Positions 51,957 to 62,995 of a DNA stretch of 64,000 bases are shown one piece after another. The position numbers and the translations under genes were made by a program. The notes below the pieces were generated by a model, which did not search any database, was not told the origin of the DNA, and was given only the letters and a program-made list of their open reading frames with translations. Source of the DNA: Ichthyophis bannanicus (Eukaryota; Chordata; Amphibia; Gymnophiona; Ichthyophiidae); assembly GCA_033557465.1 (NCBI GenBank), contig CM066033.1:1352383834-1352447833 (forward strand), written 5' to 3'. Positions within the stretch are counted from its first letter, which is position 1. Each line of letters opens with the position of its first letter.

Positions 51957-53390
51957 GAAACAGTATATAGACATATATCTACCCACTATCATATATTGCA
52001 ATACATATATATAGATAGGTAAATAGAGATATATGCATTATATATGTATATATATGTATATGTGTATATATGTGTGTATATGTATATATATGTATGTGTA
52101 TATGTATGTATATATGTATATACCCATGTCCACACATAGGGTATGTGGAGAGAGAAAGGTTCATCTAATAACAAGAAGGGAGGTACCTGCTTGAGAAGAT
52201 ATTTAGAGAATCCCTACTCCCTGGTTATGAGTAGGAAAGCCAAGGGAGTTCTCTCACTGGCAAGGAGAAGTCTTGAGTCCTCTAAGTACTCTAGCCCCTG
52301 AATAACCAGGAATGGAGACCTACCTGGAAAATGCAGAGGATGTTTTTAATCTGCAGACAGTAAGTCTGAATCCTTCCATAACTCCATCAGGTAGCTGGAG
52401 AAAAAGATGCAATGAAATAAAAATACCATATTTACCCTTAATGAGGGTAAAAAGGGTATGGTGCATTCTTGTGCTCAATATGGATTACACCATGAAGAAT
52501 TGAGGATGGAAGGAAAATACAAGACAAGGACTGTCTATACTGAAAGAAAAACCATCCCTGGTGAAGGGGTCCCCTGGAGATGTGAAGCAATCCAGGGAAT
52601 TTGATAATTCTTTAGGTCTTCCCTTAATTAAAGACCTGTGTCCTTTATTTAAGAAGACTTTAATGGAAATGGTAAGGGCAGGGAGAACCCAGTAGGTATG
52701 ACTAGGTAAAGTCCTTCCTAACCATCTGGAATTATGTGTCTCTAACAAGGCCCCACAGTGTAGAGCTGCTCCGTAGAGATGCAGAGAGCATGTTGCAGGT
52801 TAATTAGAAGAAAAACTGGTGTTTAAGAGCCAGTAGGTGGTATGAACTACTCCGCCAAGCCCAAGGATTGGGGAAGGCTAAGGATAGAAGGTAAGGTGAT
52901 GTGTCTGCAACAATAGCCAGAAAAGGTTCTTAAACCGTCTGGGACTTAGTGGTAAGGCCAGAAATAATTGAAATTGGAGAACAAGCCCTGGTTGCTTGGT
53001 CAGCAAGTCAGTGGTCTAACCAGTAAGAGCCCCTGCAGTTCTAACTATTGATAGGGCAGCAGAAGAAATCTTAGGTCCCAAGATTGGGAAAGACATACAG
53101 ACATAAGTAGCAGTGGTAAGACTCCGCTATTGTCTGAGAAGCTGCCAGGAAAACTAAGAATGCAAGGGGGAGACAACTCTGAAAGAAAACTTAGGGGCTT
53201 AAGGAAAAGCCCTCAATAAAGTGGTATCCCTCTTACAGACCAAATGTCTTAGTAAGAGTGGCAGAGTTGAAAAGAAGACTTACGGTGGAGTAAATCTTTG
53301 AAAAAGTAATATGAGAGATGCTGATACAGGAGAAAAAGTCAAAGGTAAAGGCATGGCAACCTTATTGACAGCTGTTACTCCTCTGTGTAC
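51400..53390. other. Decayed stretch between DIRS F end and LINE 2
   Basis: Position suggests DIRS F RT/recombinase sequence, but I cannot find RT or RNase H motifs on the minus strand. It contains the TA/TATG microsatellites at 51917-52125. Near 52990-53030 there is a short reversed SINE-head-like piece (GCCCTGGTTGCTTGGTCAGC). Confidence 0.4.
51917..52125. repeat. TA and TATG/TGTA microsatellites
   Basis: About 17 TA units at 51917-51951, then a variable TATG/TGTATA array at about 52028-52125. Confidence 0.9.
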
Positions 53391-56270
53391 TTCAGAGGAC
53401 TACAAACAGAGGACTATAAACTTAGTATACAGAGCGCCATCATCCTCACCAGATGACCTATCAACCATTATAAACCTCGCCTCCAACTCACAGAACCCAA
53501 ATAGACCTAACTGGATCTTAGGAGACATTAACTTACCATCTCTACAAGACAACCAATCTGACGCCTTTATAGATGCTCTAGAAACTTTAGGTTACAAGCA
53601 AGTTGTACAACAATCCACACACAAAAAAGGCAACATCCTTGACCTTATATTTGCCCCACAATCCACACACAATCAACTTCAAAATATTCTACTTGCAATT
53701 ACAGCTGTTCCATGGTCAGACCATAATCTCATTATATTCCAGATTCCCAGTCAAAAGAAACAATACTCAAACGACAAGGACCTAGATAAATACTCAAATT
53801 CCACATCCAGATCCTTCCAACCTTTTAACAGAGAACAGATCCTCGTCGAAACTGATCCGCTCCTCAAAGACTCTACACTAAACCTGGAAGAAATTATCAC
53901 CTCTTGGAATAACCGACTCAACCGTATTTTATCTCGTCCACCCAGAAACAAGTCCTCAAGAAAAAAGACTACGGCACCTTGGTTTACATCAGACCTGAAA
54001 GAATCCCTAAAACTTTTGCGAAAACACGAGAAGAAATGGAGGAGGTCACGCACCAATACCAATCAGACTACATATTTGCAACATCTTGACGCCCACCGTA
54101 AAGCCATTTCAGATAAAATGAAATTATATCATACAGACACCCTGAGACATGCTCTAAATAAACCCAACGACCTATTTACTCTTGTCAAGAAACTAGCCAA
54201 GGAACCATCACCGGAACACCAGTGTGAAATCAACCCACAAGAATACGCTCTTTACATACAATCTAAGATCTGCTGTACAAATAAAATTACAATACCCCCT
54301 GTCTCGAGCATTCAGGGTTTCCCAGCTCCTTTAGTGTCATTCTCCACTCCTTCTTTGAAGCTGATTGAAGATATGATCTCATCTCTCAACTTATCTACAG
54401 CTCATACTGATCCTTGCCCAGCCTTCTGGATAAAGGATCTTCGCAAAGAGCTTGCTCCAATAATATCCAAGATCATAAAGTTATCATTCGACACTGGCTC
54501 ATTCCCTGCTGCCCTCAAACAGACATCTATCAGACCTCTACTGAAAAACCTCAAGTTAGATCCACAAAAAACAGACTCTTATCGACCCATTTCCAGCATA
54601 CCCACGCTTGCAAAAATAATTGAAAAAATAGCCTACAGACAACTACAAGACCATATCGACACTGAAGCACCTTTGGATACCTGTCAACACGGTTTCAGAG
54701 AATCGCACGGGGTCGAGACGCTCCTCACTTCACTCCTCAACAGCTTAAACTCTGGCATCGATAACATCAAACAGGGTTTTGTTCTCATATTCTTAGATAT
54801 TGCGGCTGCCTTTGATTCAGTCTGTCACGATCTTCTCATTTTCCGCCTGAGAGAGAAGGGTCTTTGTGGAAATGCCCTCGAATGGTGCATCTCATATCTC
54901 TCAGATAGATGGCAACATGTTCGCTCAAATGGTGAAACATCAGATCCGTTCCACCAAGAACAAGGAGTCCCGCAAGGTTCTTCTCTATCATCACTATTAT
55001 TCAACATATACATGCAACCCTTATGTAACATTATCAGGTCCTTCAATGTCAACTTTATGATCTACGCTGATGACGTATTACTTTATATGCCATTCTGCAT
55101 ATATAATATGCAACGCACCCCCATAAACAACTGTTTTAACGCCATCTCAACCTGGCTATTGACTCAAAATTTTAGAATTCAGCACAAAAAAAACAGAAGT
55201 TCTCTTTATCTCAAGGAACTCTAAGTTCACCCCACCTACATTCCTTGACGTGCAAGATGCTAAGTTGCAAGTAAAATCCCACATTCGATATCTTGGAGTG
55301 ACGCTGGATCAGAATCTGGATTTGAAGTCCCACATTGCCAACACAGTAAGGGCAGTGTATTTCAAACTTCGATCCCTCAGACACCTCCGCCAACTGATTG
55401 ATCCAGATGATTTCCGTACAGTCTACCAGGCTCTAATTATTCCCCATTTTGACTTCGCAAACTCTATATTACAAGGACTCCCTCAATCTACTCTAAACCC
55501 GCTTCAACTAGCCTTAAACAGTGCAGCAAGAGTGCTTTTCGGGGTACCTAGAAGAGAACACGTAACCCCTCTCCTGAAACAACTACATTGGCTCCCCATC
55601 CAAGCGAGAATCACCTTTAAGACTCTGCTCCTGGCCTTTAAAGCTCAAAAAGGACTCTCTTCCTCATCATTATCTGAGATGATACAACCAACCCCTACCA
55701 ACAGGCTAAGAAGAACTACTGAATTAAACTTGCTAATGATACCAAAAGAGTCCTTAAGATACAACTCTTCAACAGTAAATCGAGCCTTCAGTTTATGCGC
55801 TCCGAAACTTTGGAACACCCTCCCACCACACATTAGGTCCATCTCTGATCTCCTCCAGTTCAAAAAGGCCTTGAAACATCACCTTTTCACCAAATACTTC
55901 CCAGAGAACATAGTAACACAGGCACACTCCATTCACAACTTATCACACTCAAATAGCAACAATCCCATTCTTTCCATGTAACCTCTGCTATCCCAACAAC
56001 TCTTCACACCTCTCTCCCTTACCAATACTGCTCCTTTATATACAATGTTTCTTCCGAATGTAAATAGTTACACTGATTACTATTTGTTCTAAATAATTAC
56101 TATTTGTTTTAATTAATTACCCCGGTTTACCCAAGTTATTGTTCCTGTTATATGTAAAATACTCAGATATTGTATTCTGTCTGATGTTTTCTTGTTCTAT
56201 GTATACCGCGCTGATTATAAATAGTGCGGTATATAAAAGATGTTAAATAAATAATAAATAAATAAAATAC
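53390..56270 (+). mobile_element. L2-like LINE, 5'-truncated (LINE 2)
   Basis: Same LINE group as 2140-9912. It begins inside the endonuclease domain near 53410 and ends with a hairpin (ACCGCGCT...AGTGCGGTATATAA near 56204-56238) and an AAATA-rich tail to about 56270. It is inserted in DIRS remnant F. No clear target duplication was found. Confidence 0.85.
53410..55981 (+). pseudogene. LINE 2 ORF2: partial endonuclease, reverse transcriptase, C-terminal domain
   Basis: Open from about 53410 to 55224 (the apparent ATG at 53311 is upstream of recognisable LINE sequence), then frameshifted into 55250-55981. Endonuclease end: NWILGDINLPSLQDNQSD, LDLIFAP and VPWSDHNLI. RT blocks: SYRPISSIPTLAKIIEKIAY, GFRESHGVETLLTSL, LIFLDIAAAFDSVCHDLL, EQGVPQGSSLSSLLFNIYMQ and MIYADDVLLY. 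C-terminal blocks: IPHFDFANSILQG, LLKQLHWLPIQARI and LWNTLPPHIRS. The frameshift lies in an A-rich run near 55190-55200. Truncation and shift make it dead. Confidence 0.9.
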
Positions 56271-56312
56271 CTGTAAAGCATAATCATCTTAAGAAGCTCT
56301 TTGAGCTAATAG

Positions 56313-57060
56313 TCAAGATGTCTCTTTAAGAGAGACATATGTAAATTTTAGGATGGAACTGATGTAGATGCTTGTAATGGTAAGAAGCAAACTACAGGAT
56401 CTAAACCTCAAACAGGAAAAAGGATTCAGGGAAGAGTCTATCAGCAATCCTGTGGCTGCTGGGTTTGCTGAACCCGTTGAGGTTGTGGTTTCCTGAGCCT
56501 GGTTGGTTGTTTTCCCCTGCCTGGGAGCATCTGTATGATGGGTAGAAGATGGATAAAACCTTCTCCCATTAAGGGAACAAAGCTTATTAGTAGATTTTCT
56601 ACAAACTGGGATAGAGGAAGGCATAGACAAGCCTCTGAAAGCAATAGTGTCAGTAGTTAACTGAGCAGCCTGGAGTAAAGTCTCTTTATTAAAGAGATTC
56701 TCTCCAGTGCAAGGAGTATTTCCCAGTCTATCTTGTATGCATTTGTCCAAGTCTGAAGCTTGGAGCCAGGCTCTACGTCGTGCCCCTATGGCTATAGCAG
56801 AAGTTCTGCTAACAGACTCGAAAGAGTCCAGGGAAGCACGAGTAAGGAACTTAGAAATATTTTGAGCATGATTGACTAGTATAGAAAAATCTGCTCTTTT
56901 AGGCTCTTGGAGAAAAGGGGTCAAAAGTAATAAATCTTTTGACTTCCTCAAGAGATAATCCCATATAGAAAATATATGAAAGGATTCTTGCTGAAAACAT
57001 GGATGCCTGGAAAGTTTGACGTCCAAAGGCATCTAAAGTCTTAGCCTCACGACCTGGCGG
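56313..57060 (-). pseudogene. DIRS family 1 gag fragment (remnant F)
   Basis: Minus strand: PPGREAKTLDAFGRQTFQ-like start (in a frame adjacent to the long ORF), then QNISKFLTRASLDSFE, WLQASDLDKCIQDRLGNTPC and TGENLFNKETLLQAAQL. These align block by block with copy B gag (WLQASDLEPWVQDGLGNLPC, TGENLFGKEWQIKATQM). The basic Gln/Thr-rich tail is also shared. Confidence 0.85.
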
Positions 57061-57083
57061 ATAAGAAGAGTGCTAAACTGTTG

Positions 57084-57091
57084 ATATAGCA
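57084..57091. repeat. 8-bp target-site duplication ATATAGCA (left)
   Basis: Repeated at 59961-59968; the length is diagnostic of hAT insertions. Confidence 0.92.
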
Positions 57092-57188
57092 CAGCGATGG
57101 CGAACCTATGGCACGCGTGCCAGCTGTGGCACGCGAAGGCCTTGCAGCTGGCACGCGGGAAGGTCGCACATTAAAAAAAAAAAAAAAA

Positions 57189-57518
57189 GCTGCCCGCTGC
57201 CGCCGCGGTGGCATGGAGTGTCCCGCGGGGCTCCCTCTGCCCGGCGGGACTCTCCCGGCGCTGCTCAGCCCCTCTCTGCCGGCTTGCAGAGACGCGAAGG
57301 GAGAGAGAGTCTCCCTCGGGTCTCTGTTAAGCCCGCAGGGGCTGATGGGAAATTTCCCATCTGCCCCTGCGGGCTTAAGAGAGACGCGAGGGAGACTCTC
57401 TCTCTCCCTTCGCGTCTCTGCAAGCCGGCAGAGAGGGGCTGAGCAGCGCCGGGAGAGTCCCGCCGGGCAGAGGGAGCCCCGCGGGACACTCCATGCCGCG
57501 GCGGCGGCAGCGGGCAGC
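57189..57518. repeat. 330-bp GC-rich inverted repeat (perfect-centre palindrome)
   Basis: Two arms of about 165 bp meet with no spacer at GGGAAATTTCCC (centre about 57352/57353). Arms contain CCGCGGGG, CGGCGGGACTCTCCCGGCGC and CGCGAAGGGAGAGAGAGTCT. The left arm is preceded by poly-A (57173-57188) and the right arm is followed by poly-T (57519-57531), extending the symmetry. Short open frames on both strands here are reflections of each other and not genes. Confidence 0.92.
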
Positions 57519-57539
57519 TTTTTTTTTTTTTATTGCCAT

Positions 57540-58980
57540 GAGCCGAGGGAGGGGGTTAAGACTGGCAATGGGCTAGGGAGGGAAGAGGGGGGTTAAGACT
57601 GGCAATGGGCTAGGGAGGGAGGGAGGGAGGGGGGTTAAGACTGGCAATGGGCTAGGGAGGGAGGGAGGTTCAGACTGGCAATGGGGTAGGGAGGGGGGGA
57701 GGGGGGTGGAGACTGGCAATGGGCTAGGGAGGGAGGGGGGTTGAGCCTGGCAATGGGCTCGGGAGGGAGGGAGGGGAGGGGGTTGAGACTGGCAATGGGC
57801 TAGGGAGGGAGGGAGGGAGGGAGGTTAAGACTGGCAATGGGCTAGGGAGGGAGGGAGGTAAGACTGGCAATGGGCTAGGGAGGGGGCGGGAGGGGGGTTG
57901 AGACTGGCAATGGGCTAGGGAGGAGGGATGGGGGTTGAGACTGGCAATGGGCTAGGGAGGGAGGGAGGGAGGGAGGGGGGTTGAGACTGGCAATGGGCTA
58001 GGGAGGGAGGGGGGTTAAGACTGGCAATGGGCTAGGGAGGGGGGGGTTAAGACTGGCAGTGGGCTGGGGAGGGGGGGTTAAGACGCAGTGGGCTATGGGG
58101 GGGAGTTAAGACTAGCAATGGGCTGTGGGCTGATGAGGGCTGGCACTGGGCCATGCGCGGATGCGGGCTGTCTGGAAATGGGGTGAGGGGGGGTTAGGAC
58201 TGGTAATGGGCTATGGGGGGGTTAAGACTGGTAGTGGGCTGATGGGGGGGGTTAAGACTGGTAGTGGGCTGATGGGGGGGGGTTAGGACTGGTAATGTGC
58301 TATGGGGGGGGTTAAGACTGGTAGTGGGGCTGATGATGGGGGTGTAGGACTGATAATGGGTTATGGGGGGGGGGGCTAGGACAGGAAATGGGCTGATGGG
58401 GAGGGGTTAGGACTTGAGGTGGGCTGATGTGGTTAGGACTGGTAATGGGCTGTGGGCTGATGGGGGGGTTTAGGACTGGCAATGGGCTATGGGGGGCTGA
58501 CTGGAAATGGGCTGATGGGGGGTTAGGACTGGTAAAGGGTTATAGGGGGGGGGCATAAAAATAAAATTGGGTTATGGGGGTTAGGACAGGAAGTTTATTT
58601 ACGGGGGGCAAGGACTGGTAATGGGTTGGGGTGTTGCAAGGACATGAAATGGGCTGAGTGGAAGGGGAGGCTTGAACTGCAAATAGCTGATGGGGAGGGG
58701 GCTTGGAATGGAAATGGGCTGTGAGGGAAGGGAGCTAGGACTGAAAATGGGCTGATGGAACAGCTAGGATAGGACTGGAAATGGGCTGTTGGGGGGAGCT
58801 AAGATTGGAAATGGGCTGTGGTGGGGGCTTGAATTGAAATGGACTCATGGAGGGGCTAGAACTGGAAGTAGGCTCATGGGGGGGCTTGGACTGGAATTGG
58901 GCTGAGTGGAGGGGAGCTATGATTTGACATGGGCTGATGGTGGGGCTAGGAAATGAGTAGAAATGGGCTGATGGGGGGGC
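57540..58980 (+). repeat. G-rich minisatellite, 30-45-bp variable unit
   Basis: The unit is roughly GGGTTAAGACTGGCAATGGG plus CTAGGGAGGGAGGGAGGG, repeated more than 25 times and growing more divergent to the right. Strong G-runs (GGGAGGGAGGGAGGG) recur in most early units, so G-quadruplex formation on the + strand is plausible. Confidence 0.9.
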
Positions 58981-60030
58981 TAGGATTGAAAATGAGCAGA
59001 TGAAGGGACTTGGACTGGAAATGGGCTGATGCAGGGACTAGAAGGGAATGGATGCTGGGTGAGACTGGAACTAGAAGGGAGCTGATGTTGGGGGAGGATT
59101 AGAATGGGATGGGGCTGGGAGAGTAAAATGGAGAGGGGAAAAAATATTTTGTGTAGGAGGGATGAAAAATCTACAATGGCCAGGTATTGGGAGAGTAATT
59201 GGGGATTGAGGATGGAGGGGGTAAAATTTGTGTGGATGAAATAGGAATGAGGAAAGAGCAAAAGAGCAAAAGGAGAAAGATTAGTATGTTAAAGCAGATG
59301 TTAGAGAAGAGAGAGAGAAAAAAAAAAAACTAGAAGAGAGAAGAAAGGACAAATGGACAGCAGACGATGGAGAGTTAGCAGAAAACATGAAGAAACCAGA
59401 AGAAGGTGGCTGGACCAATTGCAACTGAAAAAAAAATGCACAAAAGGTAGAAAGATATCTCTTTATTTTGAATTTATTAACTGGAATATGTCAGCTCTGG
59501 GAAATGTGCATCATTAACATCTGCGCTTTGTTTGGTACAAGAGGAAATTCCTATTTGACGTTGCCACTTGTTCTCTTTCCCCAGTATTCTCTGAAATGTA
59601 TTGGTTTAATATTTGCAGTATTGCCTTTTGATAGGTAGGGTATGGTGCTTTGTGAGTCCTGGTAATGCTGTCAGGATACGGCGGGTTTGCTATGGGTTCT
59701 AAATGGGCAGCGTTTGTAGTAGTTCCTAATGTGCCTGGCGGTTTGGCACTGGATTATAGTAATGTAGAAATCTTTTAGTCTTTCTTTATCCATACACTCA
59801 TTAAGAGACATGTTTACTAAAAGTTAGTGTATGGTAACATTATGCAAATATTTATGCAAATAAGACCACTTATGCAAATGACGTGCTGGCACTTTGAGGA
59901 AATTCTTTGGTTTTGTGCGGCAGTTTGGGCACTCGGGCTCAAAAAGGTTAGCCATCACTGATATAGCAGATAACATAGCACTGTTAACGCAATGCAGTTA
60001 GCTATATCATTTCAGTTAAGGCATGGCTTG

Positions 60031-60560
60031 ACAAATCCCAAGCGCCGGGTTGCCATTGCAACCGAAAATTTGTACCTGGTACCTGGGATTTTCTCCCCCC
60101 CCCCCCAAAAAAAAAAAATCAGTCACAGGGTACAAGACAGATGCAGTTTTCCCCCTTCTGCTCTGCAGGCAGGAGATCCAGTCTCCTGATGGCAGAAGAG
60201 AAGAGAATCGTGGCAAAGACCCTTTCTCTCTTTGTTCCAGGGGAGATTGGATCACCATGGGTAGAATAGGAAGGGGAGAAGACTGCAATTGCAGTCTGGA
60301 ACAAAGCAGGCTGCGTGCGGGGATCCACCCTCCCATGGGCAGAAGAGCAAAAGAAAGCCGTGATCGTAGCAAAATGTCACCGTCTGTGACTGCCCGTGGG
60401 AGATTGGATCCCTGCGGTCAGAACAAGAGGGGAATGAAGGCAGCAAGTTGCCAGCAGGAATCCGATCTCCTGTGGGCAGAAGAGGACTGTCAGAACAGGG
60501 GTCTGCAAAAAAAAACCCTCAACAGAGGATGGATGGGAGGGGGGGGGGAGGCCCAGGAGT
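60031..60560. repeat. Degenerate 60-70-bp repeats of unknown origin
   Basis: GGAGATTGGATC / GGGATCCACC / GGAATCCGATC starts, followed by TGGGCAGAAGAG-like strings, recur at about 60168, 60241, 60319, 60407 and 60458. They are preceded by poly-C/poly-A (60095-60118). The GCTTGACAAATCCCAAGCGC string at 60028 may be an element terminus. Confidence 0.5.
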
Positions 60561-60586
60561 GAAGCAGCAAAGATTTAAAGAGCAAG

Positions 60587-60617
<31 letters not shown>

Positions 60618-60784
60618 GGGAGGGGTGATAGAGGATGGTGGAATGTAAGTCAGGGAGGTAGGAGGAAGAAGGAGAGAGTCTGGAAGGGGGAACAAAGTGA
60701 TGAGGGGTTAGAGGGGGGTGGAAGAGTGCAAGTTATCTGAGTTTAAAGGATTGCAAGGGGACAAAAAAGTGCACAATATATATT

Positions 60785-61045
60785 TGCCAATAGGTGCATC
60801 CCCTCTCCCCCAGAACACACAGGCATCCCACTTCTGCACACCACAGAGCACACACAAACTCCTCATCTTCGCACCATGCACACACAGGCATCTCACCTCT
60901 GCAGCTCGCTCATGGAGACAGACAGACACACACACACACTCACTCACTCACACACCGCAGCCTCTGCACACCACTCACACAAAAGCACCCCCAGCCCACA
61001 CACAGACAGCCACGCCACCTTTGCAGCACACACACACATTTGCTA
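60785..61045 (+). repeat. CA-rich microsatellite region
   Basis: Irregular ACACACAGGCATC / CTGCACACCAC units with pure CA and ACTC runs (60925-60955). Confidence 0.85.
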
Positions 61046-61277
61046 TCTGAAACTATAACTGTTCTTATGAGTCTAAAGAAGCTCTGCACTGGTCTTGCGA
61101 TACATAGTAATATGAGACCAATGTGAGAGACAATTGGTGGGTGGATGGAGGGAGACATGAGGCAGTCACAAGGACTGTCTCCTAAATCCACACACAATTT
61201 TTTATGGCCTGTGTCTGTAATGTAGTTAGTGCGACTATGATCACATTTCCTATGTTTTAACTGAATGGGAAACTTCT

Positions 61278-61290
61278 GGTGATACTGCCA
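61278..61290. repeat. 13-bp target-site duplication of SINE (left)
   Basis: GGTGATACTGCCA here and at 61513-61525. Confidence 0.93.
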
Positions 61291-61512
61291 AAAATGCAAT
61301 GTGTGCCTTCGAGTCAGTCCTTACTCCTGGCGACCCAGAAGCTCCTGGGTTTTCTTGGCAGTGTCACCGGAAGTAGATTGCCAGGCCTTTCTTCCGAGGC
61401 AATGGAGGGTTAAGTGACTTGCCCAAGGCCACAAGGAGTGCTAGTGGGAATTGAACCCTGGTTGCTTGGTTACCAAGCCAGTGTTCTAACCACTAGGCTA
61501 CTCCTCCACTCC
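61291..61512 (-). mobile_element. Full-length tRNA-derived SINE with RTE/BovB-like tail
   Basis: 222 bp on the minus strand with exact 13-bp target duplications. The head GGAGGAGTAGCCTAGTGGTT resembles a tRNA A box, and GGGTTCAATTCCCACTAG resembles a B box. The core is CCTTGTGGCCTTGGGCAAGT. The 3' part (+ strand GTGTGCCTTCGAGTCAGTCC) resembles the end of the RTE LINE at 30620 (AAGTGCCATCGAGTCGGAGT). The layout is like Sauria-type SINEs mobilised by BovB/RTE, which I recall from squamates. Dispersed partial copies lie at 11575-11704 and, with a different tail, 14086-14262. Confidence 0.9.
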
Positions 61513-61525
61513 GGTGATACTGCCA

Positions 61526-62339
61526 GCAGGTAACATAAGTTTTGCTGTTACCTTAAGTTATTTTTGGGGATTAACATGTGATAACTGCAAAATCTTGCTG
61601 CACTTAAGCAAGTAGGCCCCTAAATGTATGACATGCTTGCTTAAAAGGAACCATAGGGTATAAATGAAGTTTATGCATCAAGACAGACAGGATGTTTCTG
61701 TATGTTTCTGTATGACAAGTAAATGAACCTTGCCATATTAAAGAATAGACCCATTGGCTGATTTTAACTTCAGACAGTTGTACACAATCCCTTGCCTTTA
61801 TACACTTGATTTTGAATTATTCTGATGAAATAGGTAAATTTTTAAAAAAGTAAAACTGAAGAAGAGTTAGAAGGGAAAATGTGCCTGTTAGTAGATGTGA
61901 AAAATTTGCAACAGATTAACATGACAGAAGGGTAAATAAGATGAAAGGTAATGTCTAAGAAATTGGGGGGAAAAAGTCAGGGATGCGGCAACTATGATAT
62001 GACCCTAAAACAGGCAAATTAAACATTTAGGAGAGTGTGGTAGGTATATTCATATCTTTCAAGTCAGCTTATTTCTTTGGTTAAATTTTGCTTTTTGTTT
62101 AACTGCTGTCAGTGGGTGATTAAGATGATGATATATATTGGTAAAAAGGCTTTAATAGGTTGATTTTTTCATTGCTTGTAATTTGGAAAGTTTTGATTCT
62201 TAAATATTGATATGCTTCTAATACATTCTTATTTGCTGTAAACACATAATTGTGGGAGTTATTTAGCTAATTTATAATGTAGGAACTCTTGAAAAATCAA
62301 CCTTTTTCAGTAACGTAACAATGTTTCAAATCTTCACAG
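61526..62339. other. Intronic sequence upstream of the ASCC3 exon
   Basis: AT-rich, unique-looking, with no element recognised. Confidence 0.5.
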
Positions 62340-62457
62340 TTGTTTGAGCTCCTTGGCCCTGGAGGGTTTGAACTCATAGAAAATCTCCTACTGCATAGAC
62401 GTAAAATTGTAACTGCATCCTTAACATGGTCCAGTGATAAGCTACATTCTTTACAAG
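62340..62457 (+). CDS. ASCC3: ASCC3 exon (N-terminal region), single internal exon
   Basis: A 118-bp exon flanked by AG (62338-62339) and GT (62458-62459; AAG|GTAACA). The upstream stretch TTTCAAATCTTCACAG is a modest 3' splice site. Phase 0 translation begins LFELLGPGGFELIENLL, continues through a KIV segment and ends KLHSLQ, leaving one base for the next codon. It matches the human ASCC3 segment I remember as LFELLGPEGLELIEKLL ending in RFQALQ, about half identical overall and nearly identical over the first 17 residues. ASCC3 is the helicase of the ASCC complex in alkylation repair and ribosome quality control; this segment lies N-terminal to the helicase cassettes. No other exon was found. 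A processed copy is unlikely given the splice signals. Confidence 0.8.
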
Positions 62458-62995
62458 GTAACATTTAATATTTATTCACATACTTGATAAAATATGCAAA
62501 TGAAATGAGCCAGGAAATTTTATGCATACAGATAGCCGATATAAAATGTGAGCTGCTTGTTTTCAAAAACAAAGTAACTACATGATTTTTTTGTTTCTGA
62601 AAATTGCTACAACTTAAGTGTTATGTGCAAGTATAAATTAAAACAGTAAGTTATTAAATTGCTCTCCTGTCTATGTAGGATTTTGTTGCTTTATGGAAAT
62701 TGTTAGTGCTATATAGAAATGATCTAACTCTTGCCATTGATAAATCTGTTGCTCTAGAAAAAAATTCAAATTTTCAGCCTTTTGGAATAGTTGCTTAAAG
62801 GAAAAGCTTTAGCCTGTACTTGAAGTAGCAGGGTTAGGCTGTTGTAGTTACATTGCTCAGCAGAGGCCTCTAGCTGAGGAAGTCAAACATACAGCTAATT
62901 AACATTTTTGTTTGCTATATTTTGAGGGTCCAGAAGAATTTGTCACTTTAAACCCTCCCAACCTATCACTCACCCACCCACTCCATTACTTGCTT
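62458..62995. other. Intron 3' of the ASCC3 exon
   Basis: AT-rich and unassigned. A DIRS insertion starts at its end. Confidence 0.5.

Larger units (their letters stand above)
57092..59960. mobile_element. Non-autonomous hAT transposon with palindrome and minisatellite
   Basis: 2.87 kb. The left end CAGCGATGGCGAACCT and the right end (reverse complement CAGTGATGGCTAACCT) are terminal inverted repeats, with subterminal GGCACGCGTGCC. Exact 8-bp duplications flank it. There is no transposase ORF. Inside are a 330-bp palindrome (57189-57518), a G-rich minisatellite (about 57540-58980) and an AT-richer 1-kb right part (59110-59940). It interrupts the gag region of DIRS F. Termini of this type are widespread in vertebrate hAT families. 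Confidence 0.93.
50805..60030 (-). mobile_element. DIRS family 1 remnant F, reverse strand, with nested insertions
   Basis: At the low-coordinate end it shows the reverse complement of the family 1 right repeat (50805 to about 50965; extreme tip missing). Then follow the internal complementary region (about 51055-51150) and a decayed recombinase 3' end (CAGCTGGACCAAACAGGACG near 51280). At the high end the gag block is recognisable at 57060-56313. Gag similarity continues beyond the hAT insertion at 59969-60030 (VNSAM...HSS.PPGRE pattern matching copy B). The middle (51400-53390) is too decayed for me to place. It interrupts the CR1 at 50805. Confidence 0.75.

Noticed and set aside
57108..57596. 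Open frames of 70-160 codons on both strands
   Set aside because: They are mirror images across a palindrome and low in complexity, so not genes.
57540..58980. Interstitial telomere repeat because of GGGTTA strings
   Set aside because: The unit is 30-45 bp, GGGTTA occurs once per unit only, and the array is not TTAGGG in tandem.
60718..61126. Histidine/threonine-rich open frames
   Set aside because: They are translations of CA microsatellite.
61291..61512. A tRNA gene on the minus strand
   Set aside because: A- and B-box-like strings exist but there is no tRNA cloverleaf, and the target duplications and RTE-like tail show it is a SINE.
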